Positions 1-9,192 are shown, numbered from the stretch's first letter. The stretch: DNA of 47,933 nucleotides from DASYRM01 sp036004405 (GCA_036004405.1 DASYRM010000125.1:1-47933), one strand, 5' to 3'. Made by a program: numbers and translations. The notes: generated by a model from the letters alone, not told the origin.

Positions 1-2732
1 ACCGTCGCGGGATTCCGCAGCTGGCCCGGGAACTTGTCGGGCGTCAGGTAGTTGCGGAACGGGTTGTTCACCTGCGTGTTGAGCAGCGTCTTCTGCTCGT
101 AGCGGAAACTCGGGTCCGCCATGTTCAGGTTGATGTCGTAGGGCACGCGGCTGCCGAGATTGAAGAAGTAGCTCGCATCCACCACCATCCGGCCCCACAG
201 CTCTTTCTGGTACGACAGGTTGAAGCGGTCGTTGAGTTGCGGGCGCAGCTCGTACTGATCCAGGCTCACCGCGCTCCCGAGGTTGGTGTAGCGGCCATAC
301 GACTGGCCGTACGGCTCGATGACGGGGTTCGAGCCGGCGGGGAACGGATCGGCCAGCGTCTGCCGCGGGACGCCGTTGGCCAACCCCAGCGTCGTGGTCG
401 TCTGCGCGTAGCCCGAGTACTGGTTCACGAAGTCGCCGAGGGTGTCGCGCACGTTGGTCGAGGGCATCAGGAAGCGGGCATAGCCGAAGCGCGCCACCGA
501 ATCGTCGCTCAGACGGTAGTTGGCGCCGAGGCGACCCAGGAAGTTCGTCGCGCTGCTGTGCCACGCGTGCGGATTCGATTCGCTGGCGAACACCCACGCG
601 CCGGTATAGCTGTAGGCGTAGCCCTTGCTGGCCATGAGCTGCAGCGCCTGCGCCGGTATGCCGGGCGGCGTGGTCTGCATTTCCGGAATCGGCTGCGTCA
701 GGTCGAGGCGCTGCGACAGGCGGTTCTCTGGATCGGTCGGGCCCGGCTCGTACTCCCAGCGCAGGCCGACGTTCAGCGTCAGGTTGTCGGTCAGGTGGAC
801 GTCGTCCTGGAAGTAGCCGGCGTAGCCGCGCAGGTCCGGGTTCTGCAGCGGCACCAGACGGGCCGAGGTCAGGTTGTCGAGCGCGCCCAGCATGAAGGTG
901 GCCCACTGGTTGCCGGTGTTCGTGACGTCGGGCGTGTCGGAGCTGTTGGCGGTGAGCGCGGAGTTGAACACCAGGTTGATCGGCTCGAAGCGCGCGGCCT
1001 CGCCGTAGTACGAGCGGATCTCGCCGCCCCACTTCAAGTTGTGGCGCCCCTGATAGCGGTTCAGGCGTGCCGAGATCGTCCACGCGTCGGGATGCTGGAA
1101 CCATTCCCGGCCCTGACGCCCGAGGCGATTCGTGGTGCCCGTGCCGGTGCCCGAGGTGACGTCGAGCGCCGGATAGTAGACGTAGCCGCTGTTGTACAGC
1201 GAGCGGTACCAATTGTTCGGCCAGAGACCTTTCAGCCCGTCTTCACCCAGCAGCAGCGCCGGGTTGTAGAACTCGTCGGTCATGTTGTAGAAGCTGCCGC
1301 GCACGTTGAGCGTGGTCTTGTCCGACATCACGTAGACGCCGTCGCCGGCGACGCTGAGCCCGTAGCGGTTGCTGCCCGAGAGCGGGAACAGGCCGCCGTC
1401 GACCGGGTTGTTCTGATACAGGTTGGCCCGGAACTGGCCGTAGCGCGCAAACACCTTGAACTTGTCCGTGACGTTCACGTCGACGCGCTGCGACACGTTC
1501 CAGTAGTCCACGCGCTCGGTGACGCTGCCCTGCCAGTTGTCCACGCTGCCGGGCAGGTTGGGCAGCGGCAGCGACTGCAGCAGCTTCAGGGCGACCGGGT
1601 CGAACCGGTTCGACGGGATGGTGTTGCCGGCAAACGGCGTCCGCACCACGCGCCCCGTGGCCGGGTCCACCACCGACGAGAACGGGTCGAAGATGTTCCT
1701 GACCCGCCCGTTGAGCACGGACTGGCTGAAATCGCCCCGGCGCTCGAGCTCGGTCGGCAGGGTGCGGACGATCGTCAGCGGCTTGTTGTCGTCCCACTGC
1801 TCGATCGACGTGAAGAAGAACATCCGGTTCTTGGCAATCGGGCCGCCGATCGTCGCGCCGTACATCGTGAGCTTCGTGCCGCGCAGGTTGGTCTCGCTGG
1901 CGCCGGCCTGGCGCGCGACCGTGCGGTCGGCGATGGCGTTCAGCGACGGGTTGCGCCCGTATACGTAGGCCGATCCCTTGAAGCTGTTGGTCCCTGCCTT
2001 CATGTTGAGGCTGATGACGCCGCCGAGGCTGTGGCCGTTCTCGGCGTCGACACTGTTCTTCGAAATCGTGATCTCCTCCACCGCGTCAATCGACGGCGTG
2101 TAGGCGGTTTTATAGCTGGCGCCCAGCGGCACGCCGTCGAGCAGCACCTCGTTGGCGCGGCGGGTGCCGCCGCCGGCGTCGTAGTCGTTGGCGAAGGCGT
2201 GGTGGTAGGGCCGGTTCTCGTTCTCGGTCGAGCCGGGCGTGTTGAACATGGTGGCGTCGAGCGTCGCCAGGTTGTAGGGGTTGCGGCCGTTGATCGGCAC
2301 CTGGTCGATGAGCTCGCGACCGAGGGTGAGGTCTTTGCTGCTCGAGTTGAACTGCACCGTGACCGGCGCCGCTTCCACCACCACGCGCTCCTCGATCGTG
2401 CCGATGGCGAGCATGAGGTCCACGGTGACGTCGCCGCGCTGCTGCACGGACACGTTCTTCTGCTCGACCGACTTGAAGCCCTGGAGCTCGGCCACGATGG
2501 TGTAGGTGCCAGGGTCGATGAAGTCGAAGATGTAGCGCCCTTCCTGGTTGGTCGGGCGGGCAGCGGAGACCCCCGTCGCGTCGTTCCGCAGCGTCACCGT
2601 GACGCCGGGAAGCGCGCCGTGGCTTTCATCGACGACGGCCCCCTGCACGCGGGCGCGATAGTCCTGGGCAAGGCCGGCGGCCGGCCATGCCAGTTGAATG
2701 GCGAGGACGATGACCCATGCAAACCTCTTCAT
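1..2732 (-). CDS. TonB-dependent receptor, Oar-like, 3' end cut by window edge
   Basis: About 910 residues are visible and the frame stays open to the left edge, so the C-terminal strands and stop are missing. Residues 1-23 form a signal peptide ending in AGLAQ. Residues about 25-110 are a carboxypeptidase regulatory-like beta domain (GAVVDESHGALPGVTVTL). A plug follows with VPINGRNPYNLATL and a SVDAENG-type segment, then a long barrel rich in aromatic strand ends. This is the large Oar-type receptor common in Acidobacteriota, and no SusD partner is seen. It is the last visible gene of the uronate operon, 30 bp after kdgK, so it probably imports oligouronides across the outer membrane; the substrate is inferred from context only. 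The ATG is preceded by AGGAG about 6 nt away. Family is firm; substrate is not. Confidence 0.9.
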   Translation of the reverse strand, partial: MKRFAWVIVLAIQLAWPAAGLAQDYRARVQGAVVDESHGALPGVTVTLRNDATGVSAARPTNQEGRYIFDFIDPGTYTIVAELQGFKSVEQKNVSVQQRGDVTVDLMLAIGTIEERVVVEAAPVTVQFNSSSKDLTLGRELIDQVPINGRNPYNLATLDATMFNTPGSTENENRPYHHAFANDYDAGGGTRRANEVLLDGVPLGASYKTAYTPSIDAVEEITISKNSVDAENGHSLGGVISLNMKAGTNSFKGSAYVYGRNPSLNAIADRTVARQAGASETNLRGTKLTMYGATIGGPIAKNRMFFFTSIEQWDDNKPLTIVRTLPTELERRGDFSQSVLNGRVRNIFDPFSSVVDPATGRVVRTPFAGNTIPSNRFDPVALKLLQSLPLPNLPGSVDNWQGSVTERVDYWNVSQRVDVNVTDKFKVFARYGQFRANLYQNNPVDGGLFPLSGSNRYGLSVAGDGVYVMSDKTTLNVRGSFYNMTDEFYNPALLLGEDGLKGLWPNNWYRSLYNSGYVYYPALDVTSGTGTGTTNRLGRQGREWFQHPDAWTISARLNRYQGRHNLKWGGEIRSYYGEAARFEPINLVFNSALTANSSDTPDVTNTGNQWATFMLGALDNLTSARLVPLQNPDLRGYAGYFQDDVHLTDNLTLNVGLRWEYEPGPTDPENRLSQRLDLTQPIPEMQTTPPGIPAQALQLMASKGYAYSYTGAWVFASESNPHAWHSSATNFLGRLGANYRLSDDSVARFGYARFLMPSTNVRDTLGDFVNQYSGYAQTTTTLGLANGVPRQTLADPFPAGSNPVIEPYGQSYGRYTNLGSAVSLDQYELRPQLNDRFNLSYQKELWGRMVVDASYFFNLGSRVPYDINLNMADPSFRYEQKTLLNTQVNNPFRNYLTPDKFPGQLRNPAT

Positions 2733-2762
2733 GACCTGCTCCTCTTGGAGTTCTGGCGCTGC

Positions 2763-3797
2763 TCAGCGCTGCACTCGGCCGCTTGCATCGCCCGCGACAA
2801 GGCGGTCCACTTCGGCAAGCGACACGTGGTTGAAGTCCCCCGGGATGGTCTGCTTCAGCGCGCTCGCCGCCACGGCAAAGCGCAGCGACGATTCGTGATC
2901 GCGCCCGGACAGGGCGCCATAGATCAGGCCGGCGGCGAAGCTGTCGCCGCCGCCGATGCGGTCCACGAGACGGATGACGTAGCGTTGACTCTGGTAGAAC
3001 TGCCGCGACGGCCCGTCGAGGAGCACGGCGCTCCAGGCGTTGTCGCTGGCGGACAGGCTTTCGCGCAGCGTGATCGCCACCTGCGACACGCCGAACTCCC
3101 GCGCCACCCGCGTGGCGGCGTCGCGGTAGGCGTTGACGTCGAGCGCGCCGGCAGTTACATCCACACCGCGGACGGCGACGCCGAGCACGCACTGCAGGTC
3201 CTCTTCGTTGGCGATCAGCAGGTCCGCGTTCTCGATGAGCGGGCGCATCGTCTGCTGCGCGTCACGCTCGGACCAGAGCTTCTTGCGGTAGTTCAGGTCC
3301 ACGCTGACGCCCACGCCGGCGCGCCGCGCCGCCTGCAGCGCCTCGCGCGTGCAGGCCGCGGCCGATTCGCCCAGCGCCGGGGTGATGCCGGTCCAGTGGA
3401 ACCAGCGCGCGCCGTCGAAGACGTCGTGCCACGGAATGCTGCCGGGCGGCAGCTCACTGATCGCCGAATGGGCGCGGTCGTAGACGATGGTCGAGGCGCG
3501 CTGGCTGGCGCCGGTCTCCGCGAAGTACAGACCGAGCCGCGAGCCGCCGCGCACGACGTGTTCGACGTTGACGCCTTCCGCACGCAGCGTGCGCAGCGCG
3601 GCGTCGCCAACCGGGTTGGCGGGCAGACACGTGACGTAGGTGCTGTCGCAGCCGAACTGCGCCAGGCTCACGGCCACGTTCGCTTCGCCGCCGCCGAAAC
3701 TGGCCTGGAGCGCCGGTGTCTGAAACAGCCGCTCGAAGCCGGGCGGGCTCAGGCGCAGCATGATTTCGCCGAAACAGACGGTGCGGACCATGGTCAT
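2763..3797 (-). CDS. kdgK: 2-keto-3-deoxygluconate kinase (PfkB family)
   Basis: A 344-aa PfkB-family sugar kinase that would phosphorylate 2-keto-3-deoxygluconate to KDPG in the cytoplasm. The N-terminal substrate-binding signature FGGGEANVAVSLAQFG is at about 34-49 and the catalytic anion-hole motif GGGDSFAAG is at 282-290, with the catalytic base at Asp285. The ATG overlaps the KDPG aldolase stop as ATGA, which fixes the start; a second ATG lies two codons in. The family alone covers several sugar kinases, but sitting between a KDPG aldolase and a KduD-type enzyme makes KDG the clear substrate. The next gene is the TonB receptor, 30 bp downstream. Confidence 0.9.
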   Translation of the reverse strand: MTMVRTVCFGEIMLRLSPPGFERLFQTPALQASFGGGEANVAVSLAQFGCDSTYVTCLPANPVGDAALRTLRAEGVNVEHVVRGGSRLGLYFAETGASQRASTIVYDRAHSAISELPPGSIPWHDVFDGARWFHWTGITPALGESAAACTREALQAARRAGVGVSVDLNYRKKLWSERDAQQTMRPLIENADLLIANEEDLQCVLGVAVRGVDVTAGALDVNAYRDAATRVAREFGVSQVAITLRESLSASDNAWSAVLLDGPSRQFYQSQRYVIRLVDRIGGGDSFAAGLIYGALSGRDHESSLRFAVAASALKQTIPGDFNHVSLAEVDRLVAGDASGRVQR

Positions 3798-4456
3798 GCG
3801 CCCACCGATGCGCCGTCGCGCGCCGCCTGCACCGCTTCGACGAATCCCCGCGCCGCGGCGCGGATCTGATCGAAGCGCCGCGCGGCCACCGCCGTGCGGT
3901 CGACGAGCGCGCTCCCCACGCCGATGGCCACAGCGCCGGCGCGAATCCAGTCGCCGGCGTTGTCGCGCGTGACGCCGCCGGTCGGAATCAACCGGAGCTG
4001 CGGCAGCGGGCCGCGGATGTCCTTGATGAATCCGGGGCCGAGCGAGGTGGCCGGAAACACCTTGACGAGGTCGGCGCCCGCGTCCCACGCGTCCAGAATC
4101 TCCGTCGGCGTGAAGCACCCCGGCATTGCCGGCACTCCCCCTTCATGGCAGGCGGCGATGAGCAGAGGGCGGAACACCGGGCTGACGACGAAGCGCGCGC
4201 CGGCGTCGATGACCTGCCGCGCCGTCGCGGCGTCGAGCACCGTGCCGGCCCCGACGATCGCCGAGGACGGCAGCGCCGCGGCGAGCGTCTCGATCAGCGA
4301 GACGGCGCCGGGCACGGTCATCGTCACCTCGAGCGCGCGGATCCCGCCCTCGAGCAGCGCATCGGCGACGGCCCGCAGCTCCGAGCCGTGTTCGAGGCGG
4401 ATCACCGCGATCACGCCGGCCTGCTCGAGATCGCGCGCGACGGCGGCGCGTGCCAT
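3794..4456 (-). CDS. kdgA: KDPG (2-keto-3-deoxy-6-phosphogluconate) aldolase
   Basis: A 220-aa class I aldolase of the KDPG/KHG family that cleaves KDPG to pyruvate and glyceraldehyde-3-phosphate. It is a single TIM barrel of normal family length. ALEVTM (41-46) carries the catalytic Glu43, GAGTVLD is at 69-75, and DLVKVFPAT (129-137) carries the Schiff-base Lys132. A GTG at 4465 overlaps the transporter stop as GTGA and is an equally plausible start, adding three residues. Downstream it overlaps kdgK by four bases. This is the last step of uronate breakdown in the operon. KHG or galactonate variants cannot be excluded from sequence alone, but the neighbours favour KDPG. Confidence 0.92.
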   Translation of the reverse strand: MARAAVARDLEQAGVIAVIRLEHGSELRAVADALLEGGIRALEVTMTVPGAVSLIETLAAALPSSAIVGAGTVLDAATARQVIDAGARFVVSPVFRPLLIAACHEGGVPAMPGCFTPTEILDAWDAGADLVKVFPATSLGPGFIKDIRGPLPQLRLIPTGGVTRDNAGDWIRAGAVAIGVGSALVDRTAVAARRFDQIRAAARGFVEAVQAARDGASVGA

Positions 4457-4461
4457 GACGC

Positions 4462-5847
4462 TCACAGCAACCCCCGGAGGCCGTTGATCACCAGCACCAG
4501 CGCGAAGGCCGCCGTGAGGCACAGCACGAGGTTGCGGCCGGTGTTGGCGCGGAACTCGCCGAGACTCTTCTGGTTGACGAAGTAGAGGATGACCAGCACC
4601 GCAACCGGCGCCAGCAGCAGGTTCCCGACCATCGCGAGGATGGCCTTGAGCAGGGCGGGGAGCTGCCAGAACGGCGCGACCAGCGCGGGGATGGCGATCC
4701 ACACCGCGAACACCAGCTTGAACGGCCGGTTGTCGGCGGTGAAGTGCCAGTTCATCCGCGCCATATCCAGGCAGAAGTAGGTCATGGTCAGCGACACCGA
4801 GATCAGCGTGGTGAACGCCGCGGCGATGAGGCCGATCGAGAAGAAGCGCGGCGCCAGGAACCCAAGCGCGCCCGGGAAGGCCGGCCCCAGCACCTGGCCG
4901 GCGACCGGAATGCTCTCGATCTGCGAATAGTGGCTCACGCCCAGATAGCCGGGCCCGGCGCCGGTATACACCGCGTGCAGCGCCGTGGCGCCGGCCACGA
5001 TGACCACGACGGAGAACAGGCCCCAGATGACCCCAAGGTTCTGCACCGTCTTCCAGAAGGCGCCGCGGATCTCCGCGGCCGTGCCCTTGTAGCCCGCGTT
5101 GGCGGCGAGGTAGCCGTACGACAGGAACACCGCCGGCGGCAGCGCCTGCCCGGCGATGGCCATGATCTGCGTGAACGCATCGCGCGTGCGGCCGGACCCG
5201 ACCACTGGGACGGGCGCGGGCACCTGCGGCACCAGCCCCTGGCCGAGCGCGATCCACGTGCGCCAGTCGAGCAGCCCCTTGATGGCCACGACGATGAAGC
5301 TCACGAGGATGACGACGAGGAGCGTCGTCATGATCTTCTCGACCCGCTTGTAGCCGCCGAGCACCGCCGAGACGACGGTCACCGCCGTGAGGGCGACGGT
5401 GACCATCGCCAGCCCCAGCGTGGACTGGCCGTTCGCTGGGGGCAGCAGGCCGGCGGCGCCGTACGAGCCTTCGACCATCGCCGACATCTGGCTCATGTTG
5501 ACGATGACGTTGACCAGCACCGTGGGCACGAAGATCGCCCACGCCAGCCACGCGCCGATGTCGGTGCGAATCATCTCGAACATGCCGCGGCCGTTCGAGA
5601 GCACGCCGACGCGCGAAGCCGAGTCGAGCGCGAACACCACCATCGGCACGACGTAGAGCGCCACCCACAGCAGATCGAACCCGAACCACGCGCCAGCCAA
5701 CAGGCGCGTGGCCACGGCGCCGGCGCCGATCATCCCGGCCGCGGTCAGTGCCGCCGGCCCGACCAGGCGCGCGAAGAACCCCACGAGCGGCACCCGCTGG
5801 AGCGTTGCGCCGACCGACAGGCGGGGTTCTGCGATCGCGGTTGCCAT
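4462..5847 (-). CDS. Nramp-fold transporter lacking the metal-binding motifs
   Basis: A 461-aa polytopic inner-membrane protein with about eleven predicted helices. Overall layout and landmarks match Nramp/SLC11: GP near residue 30 in TM1, a TM6 break near 233-245, and QKSLGEF near the C-terminus. The residues that bind divalent metal in canonical Nramp are absent. The TM1 DPGN motif is replaced by GAGA (41-44) and the TM6 MPH motif reads LPPA (236-239). It starts directly after the kduD stop with no gap and ends overlapping kdgA. Uptake of a uronate or KDG-type acid is therefore more likely than metal transport, but that is inference from context. No other inner-membrane carrier is present in the operon. 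Confidence 0.8.
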   Translation of the reverse strand: MATAIAEPRLSVGATLQRVPLVGFFARLVGPAALTAAGMIGAGAVATRLLAGAWFGFDLLWVALYVVPMVVFALDSASRVGVLSNGRGMFEMIRTDIGAWLAWAIFVPTVLVNVIVNMSQMSAMVEGSYGAAGLLPPANGQSTLGLAMVTVALTAVTVVSAVLGGYKRVEKIMTTLLVVILVSFIVVAIKGLLDWRTWIALGQGLVPQVPAPVPVVGSGRTRDAFTQIMAIAGQALPPAVFLSYGYLAANAGYKGTAAEIRGAFWKTVQNLGVIWGLFSVVVIVAGATALHAVYTGAGPGYLGVSHYSQIESIPVAGQVLGPAFPGALGFLAPRFFSIGLIAAAFTTLISVSLTMTYFCLDMARMNWHFTADNRPFKLVFAVWIAIPALVAPFWQLPALLKAILAMVGNLLLAPVAVLVILYFVNQKSLGEFRANTGRNLVLCLTAAFALVLVINGLRGLL

Positions 5848-6645
5848 CTATCGACTCAACCAGCCGCCGTCGACGACCAGCACGTGACCGTGTACGTAAT
5901 CGGCGGCGCGCGACGCCAGGAAGATGACCGCGCCGGCCAGGTCCTGCGGCGTGCCCCACGTGCCGGCGGGGATCCGCTCGGTGATGGCGCGATAGCGGGC
6001 CGCATCGGCACGCAGCGCGCTGGTGTTGTCGGTCTCGAAGTATCCTGGCGCGATCGCGTTGACGTTGATGCGATGCGGCGCCCACTCGTTGGCGAGCGCC
6101 TTGGTGAGCTGCACCAGCCCGCCCTTGGCGGCCGCATAGCCGGGCACGGTGATGCCGCCCTGAAACGACAGCATCGAGGCGATGTTGATGATCTTTCCGC
6201 CCATGCCGCGCGCCAGCATGTGCCGTCCGGCGGCGCGCGACAGCCGGAAGACGCTCGAAAGATTCACCTCGAGCACTTCGTCCCAGTGCTCGTCGGTGTG
6301 CTCGGCGGCGGGCTCGCGGCGGATGATGCCGGCGTTGTTGACCAGGATGTCGAGCTGACCGAACGATGCGACGGCATCCGCGATCAGGCGATCGCCCGCC
6401 TCGCGATCGACGAGGTTGGCCACGAGCGTCGCGGTGCGGCGGCCGGTCGCCGCCTCGATCTCGCGCGCCGCGGCCGCGGGCTGCGTTTCGCTGGCGTGGA
6501 GCACCACGTCGGCGCCGGCCGCGGCCAGCGCGGTGGCCATCCCCTTGCCAAGCCCGCGCGACGCGCCGGTGACGAGCGCCACCTTGCCGTCGAGGCGGAA
6601 GAGGTCGAGCGACACGGCCGCCGGCTGGGCGCTAACGGGACCCAT
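5848..6645 (-). CDS. kduD: SDR oxidoreductase, KduD-type 2-dehydro-3-deoxygluconate 5-dehydrogenase
   Basis: A 265-aa classical short-chain dehydrogenase. The NAD(P)-binding motif TGASRGLG is at 26-33, NNAG at 103-106, and the catalytic set is Ser157, Tyr170 and Lys174 (GYAAAK). In the pectin/alginate route KduD reduces 5-keto-4-deoxyuronate-derived DKII to KDG. The sequence resembles the KduD/gluconate 5-dehydrogenase branch, and the neighbours (KduI-like isomerase, KdgF-like cupin, KDG kinase) support KduD. The ATG lies inside the end of the cupin gene, a 14-nt overlap, and the stop touches the transporter start. Gluconate 5-dehydrogenase is the main alternative. Confidence 0.85.
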   Translation of the reverse strand: MGPVSAQPAAVSLDLFRLDGKVALVTGASRGLGKGMATALAAAGADVVLHASETQPAAAAREIEAATGRRTATLVANLVDREAGDRLIADAVASFGQLDILVNNAGIIRREPAAEHTDEHWDEVLEVNLSSVFRLSRAAGRHMLARGMGGKIINIASMLSFQGGITVPGYAAAKGGLVQLTKALANEWAPHRINVNAIAPGYFETDNTSALRADAARYRAITERIPAGTWGTPQDLAGAVIFLASRAADYVHGHVLVVDGGWLSR

Positions 6646-7006
6646 CGCGCTCCACCGGCAGGAAGTCTTCGCGCAGCGGCGAGAAGATGTCCACGAGCAC
6701 GACCTCTTCGTCGAGCATCGTCGCGCCGTGGACGATGCCGGACGGCAGGTGCAGCATGTCGCCCTGCTCGAGCACGCGCTCCTGCCCCTCGATGATGTAG
6801 CGCACGCGGCCGCGCTCGACCATCGTGATCTGCTCGTGCGGGTGCGAGTGCACGGCGGTGACGGTGTGGGGCGCGATGCGCAGCCGGCACACCATCACGC
6901 GGTCGCCCCAGAACAGCTGCCGTTCGATCCCCTCGGCGATCCGCTCCGCCGGAATCGAGGCCCAGTCTGCCTGCTGGACGTTGAAGGTCGCGGGCCGCGT
7001 GCTCAT
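6632..7006 (-). CDS. Small cupin protein, KdgF-like
   Basis: A 124-aa single-domain cupin. Motif 1 appears as HSHPHEQ (53-59) with probable metal ligands His53, His55 and Gln59, and motif 2 as LPSGIVHGA with His93. KdgF, a small cupin of similar size, opens 4,5-unsaturated uronates to the linear keto form consumed by KduI. Location between kduI and kduD fits that role closely. The ATG overlaps the kduI stop as ATGA, fixing the start. Small cupins are diverse, so KdgF is an assignment by size, motif and operon position. A regulatory or sugar-binding cupin is the alternative. Confidence 0.75.
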   Translation of the reverse strand: MSTRPATFNVQQADWASIPAERIAEGIERQLFWGDRVMVCRLRIAPHTVTAVHSHPHEQITMVERGRVRYIIEGQERVLEQGDMLHLPSGIVHGATMLDEEVVLVDIFSPLREDFLPVERDGSR

Positions 7007-7842
7007 CGCTTGTCCGTCCGGCCGGCGTCGAGACCCGACGGAGTGGCGGCAAAGTCCGGATGCACGTTGACCACGCCGTACTGCCGGTCGGTGTCTTCGC
7101 GGATGGCGGCCATCATCCACAGGAAGTTGATGGGATGCCCCGGGGCGCCCACGTTGGGGTGATAGCCGGCCGGCATCAGCACGACGTCGCCGTCGCGCAC
7201 GATGGTGGCCACCTCGGGCTCGCGGGCGTTGGTGTACAGCAGCTGCACGCCGAAGGCGGGCGCCGGCATGTCGATGTAGAGGTACGCCTCCTCGAGCATG
7301 GCCGCGTGCTCGTGCGGCGGCCACGATGTCCAGTTGCCCGGCTCGCTGAAGGTGACGCCGGCCATGATGCGGCCGGCCCTGACGTTCTTGCCGATCAGCA
7401 CGGTGAGATCGCGTTTGGCCGCCGGGCCTCCCGGCGTCATGTGCAGCCCCGGATCTTTCCGCGCCTCCGCAAACCCGACGAACGACACGGGATGCCGTGA
7501 CGCGACGGGCGCAGCGATCTCCGCCAGGTCGCAGCCATCGGCCAGAGGCGCGACGCGCGCGGCGCTGTCGCGCGGGACGTAGAGCGTGTCGTAGCGGCCC
7601 AGCAGGTAGTCCTGCTCCTCGACACGAATCGTGGCGGAGCCCCGGAGCGCGATCAGGCCGGTCTCCATCTCGCCGGTCTGGAACTGGACGGGCTCGGCGC
7701 CGGCGTCCAGGACGATGCGGCCGTAGTGCAGAAACCGCATCGGCGTTCCGCCCGGCGAGACGGATCGCGTCCGCCCCTTGCGTGCGGCGGTATCGCGGAC
7801 GATGCAGCTGTCCAGGGCGAGAACGTGGGTGGCGGTAGTCAT
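7003..7842 (-). CDS. KduI/IolB-family sugar acid isomerase
   Basis: A 279-aa double-cupin isomerase. Metal ligands His177, His179 and Glu184 are visible in WPPHEHAAMLEE, with a further His228 in GYHP. The NWTSWPPHEH stretch resembles IolB (5-deoxyglucuronate isomerase) more than E. coli KduI, but the two form one superfamily and both interconvert keto and aldo deoxyuronates. In this operon the expected job is 5-keto-4-deoxyuronate isomerisation upstream of KduD; no other inositol-pathway gene is present. The frame opens further upstream through a heptanucleotide repeat, so the ATG at 7842 giving MTTATHV is preferred. It overlaps the cupin by four bases. Confidence 0.82.
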   Translation of the reverse strand: MTTATHVLALDSCIVRDTAARKGRTRSVSPGGTPMRFLHYGRIVLDAGAEPVQFQTGEMETGLIALRGSATIRVEEQDYLLGRYDTLYVPRDSAARVAPLADGCDLAEIAAPVASRHPVSFVGFAEARKDPGLHMTPGGPAAKRDLTVLIGKNVRAGRIMAGVTFSEPGNWTSWPPHEHAAMLEEAYLYIDMPAPAFGVQLLYTNAREPEVATIVRDGDVVLMPAGYHPNVGAPGHPINFLWMMAAIREDTDRQYGVVNVHPDFAATPSGLDAGRTDKR

Positions 7843-7850
7843 GGTCTCAC

Positions 7851-7885
7851 TGGTCCTTGGTCCTTGGTTCTTGGTGCTTGGTCCC
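7851..7885. repeat. Heptanucleotide tandem repeat, five units of TGGTCCT
   Basis: Five consecutive 7-bp units read TGGTCCT, TGGTCCT, TGGTTCT, TGGTGCT and TGGTCCC. They fill 35 of the 43 bp between the ROK regulator stop (7886) and the isomerase start (7842). Heptad arrays also occur at 31168, 34986 and 39071. Confidence 0.85.
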
Positions 7886-9109
7886 TCAGGCAACGACGGG
7901 CGCCGCAAACGCGGGCGCGGCCACGAGGGCGGCGGCGCCGACCAGACGGGGGTGTTCAGTGGCGGCCACCGGGCGAATCTCGGTTTCGGCCGCGGCGGCG
8001 GTGAGCGCCCGCTCGCCGAGGGCCGTCCGCACGGTGCCTTCGATGAGATCCCACGCCAGCGTGATCTCGCCGCCGATGTAGACCCGCGACGGATCGAGCA
8101 CGTTGATGACCGAGGCCAGACCGAGACCGAGATAGCGTGCCGTCGCTTCGATGGCGGCCACGGCCTTCGCGTCGCTGGCGCGCGCGCGGGTGATCAGGTC
8201 CTCGACGGTGAACGGGCGGTTCGCCGCGTCTTCCGGACCGGCCAGGTTGACCGGCCGTCCGAAATAGCGCGCCAGTGTGGCGCGGTTCGAGATGTAGGCT
8301 TCCCAGCACCCCTGCGAGCCGCACGAGCACTTGGGGCCGTCGAGCGAGAGCGGCACGTGGCCGAACTCCCCCGCGATGTTGTGGCGGCCGCGCAGGACCT
8401 CGCCGTTCATGATCACGCCGACGCCGATGCCGTCCGAGACGCTGATGTAGACCAGGTCGCCGGCCATCGTGGCGTGATCGCCGCGCAGCGCCCACATCTG
8501 CGCCAGCGCGCAGGCGCGGCCGGAGTTCTCGATCTGCACGTTCAGGCGGGTGGCCGCCGCCAGCGGCTCGCGCAGGTCGACGTTGCGCCAGCCGAGCGTG
8601 GGCGCATGCAGCACGCGCATCGTCGAGTGCTCCACCATCCCCGGCACCACCACGCCGATCCCCTCGTAGCCGTCGATCTCGGGATGCTCGGCCATCAGGC
8701 GCTTGATCCGCGCCGCCAGCTTGGTTACCTGCTGCTTGGGATCGCGCACCGTCGGAAACGAGATGACGCCGGTGAGCGGCTTGCCCAGCAGGTCGGCCAG
8801 GATGAGAAAGGTTTCGCTGGCCCGGATGTCGGCGGCGATGACGGCCCGACGCCGGGAATCGATGTAGAGGAACGTCGGCTTCCGGCCGCGCTCGGTCTCG
8901 CCGGTCGCGCCCTCGAAGATCCGCTTCTGCGCCAGCAGGTCGTTGACGATCAGCGTGACCGCGGCGCGGCTCACGCCCATGCTGCGCGCGAGGTCCGCGC
9001 GCGAGATCGGCTGATGCGCGCGCACCAGGTTCAGAACGATGCGGCTGTTGATGTCGCGGCTGGTGCCGCGCGTGGCCACCTGGAAGCGGGAAGGGTTGAT
9101 TCGGCGCAT
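7886..9109 (-). CDS. ROK-family transcriptional regulator
   Basis: A 407-aa ROK repressor. Residues about 34-60 form a winged helix-turn-helix (ISRADLARSMGVSRAAVTLI). The sugar-kinase-like domain follows, with EFGH at 248-251 and the structural zinc motif CSCGSQGC (261-268). ROK repressors of the NagC/XylR type bind AT-flanked palindromes and are released by a sugar or sugar acid. It is the first gene of the uronate operon and a matching palindrome overlaps the promoter about 85-105 bp upstream, which suggests autoregulation. The inducer is probably a pathway intermediate such as KDG, but that is inference. The 43-bp gap to kduI holds a heptad repeat. Confidence 0.9.
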   Translation of the reverse strand: MRRINPSRFQVATRGTSRDINSRIVLNLVRAHQPISRADLARSMGVSRAAVTLIVNDLLAQKRIFEGATGETERGRKPTFLYIDSRRRAVIAADIRASETFLILADLLGKPLTGVISFPTVRDPKQQVTKLAARIKRLMAEHPEIDGYEGIGVVVPGMVEHSTMRVLHAPTLGWRNVDLREPLAAATRLNVQIENSGRACALAQMWALRGDHATMAGDLVYISVSDGIGVGVIMNGEVLRGRHNIAGEFGHVPLSLDGPKCSCGSQGCWEAYISNRATLARYFGRPVNLAGPEDAANRPFTVEDLITRARASDAKAVAAIEATARYLGLGLASVINVLDPSRVYIGGEITLAWDLIEGTVRTALGERALTAAAAETEIRPVAATEHPRLVGAAALVAAPAFAAPVVA

Positions 9110-9192
9110 TAGTTCACAGATTTGACAAATTGGCTATCCTGAAGCCGACATCGGGACCAATTCACCGAAATGAGCAGGGTCTTATCGCTCTA

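Noticed and set aside
237..3869. A very long open frame on the plus strand opposite the TonB receptor and kdgK
   Set aside because: The minus strand has clear protein families across the same span; the plus frame is Arg/Ala/Val-rich with no motif, as expected opposite GC-rich genes.
7003..7842. Inositol catabolism gene iolB
   Set aside because: Sequence leans toward IolB, but no other iol gene is present and all neighbours belong to uronate breakdown; kept as family-level call.
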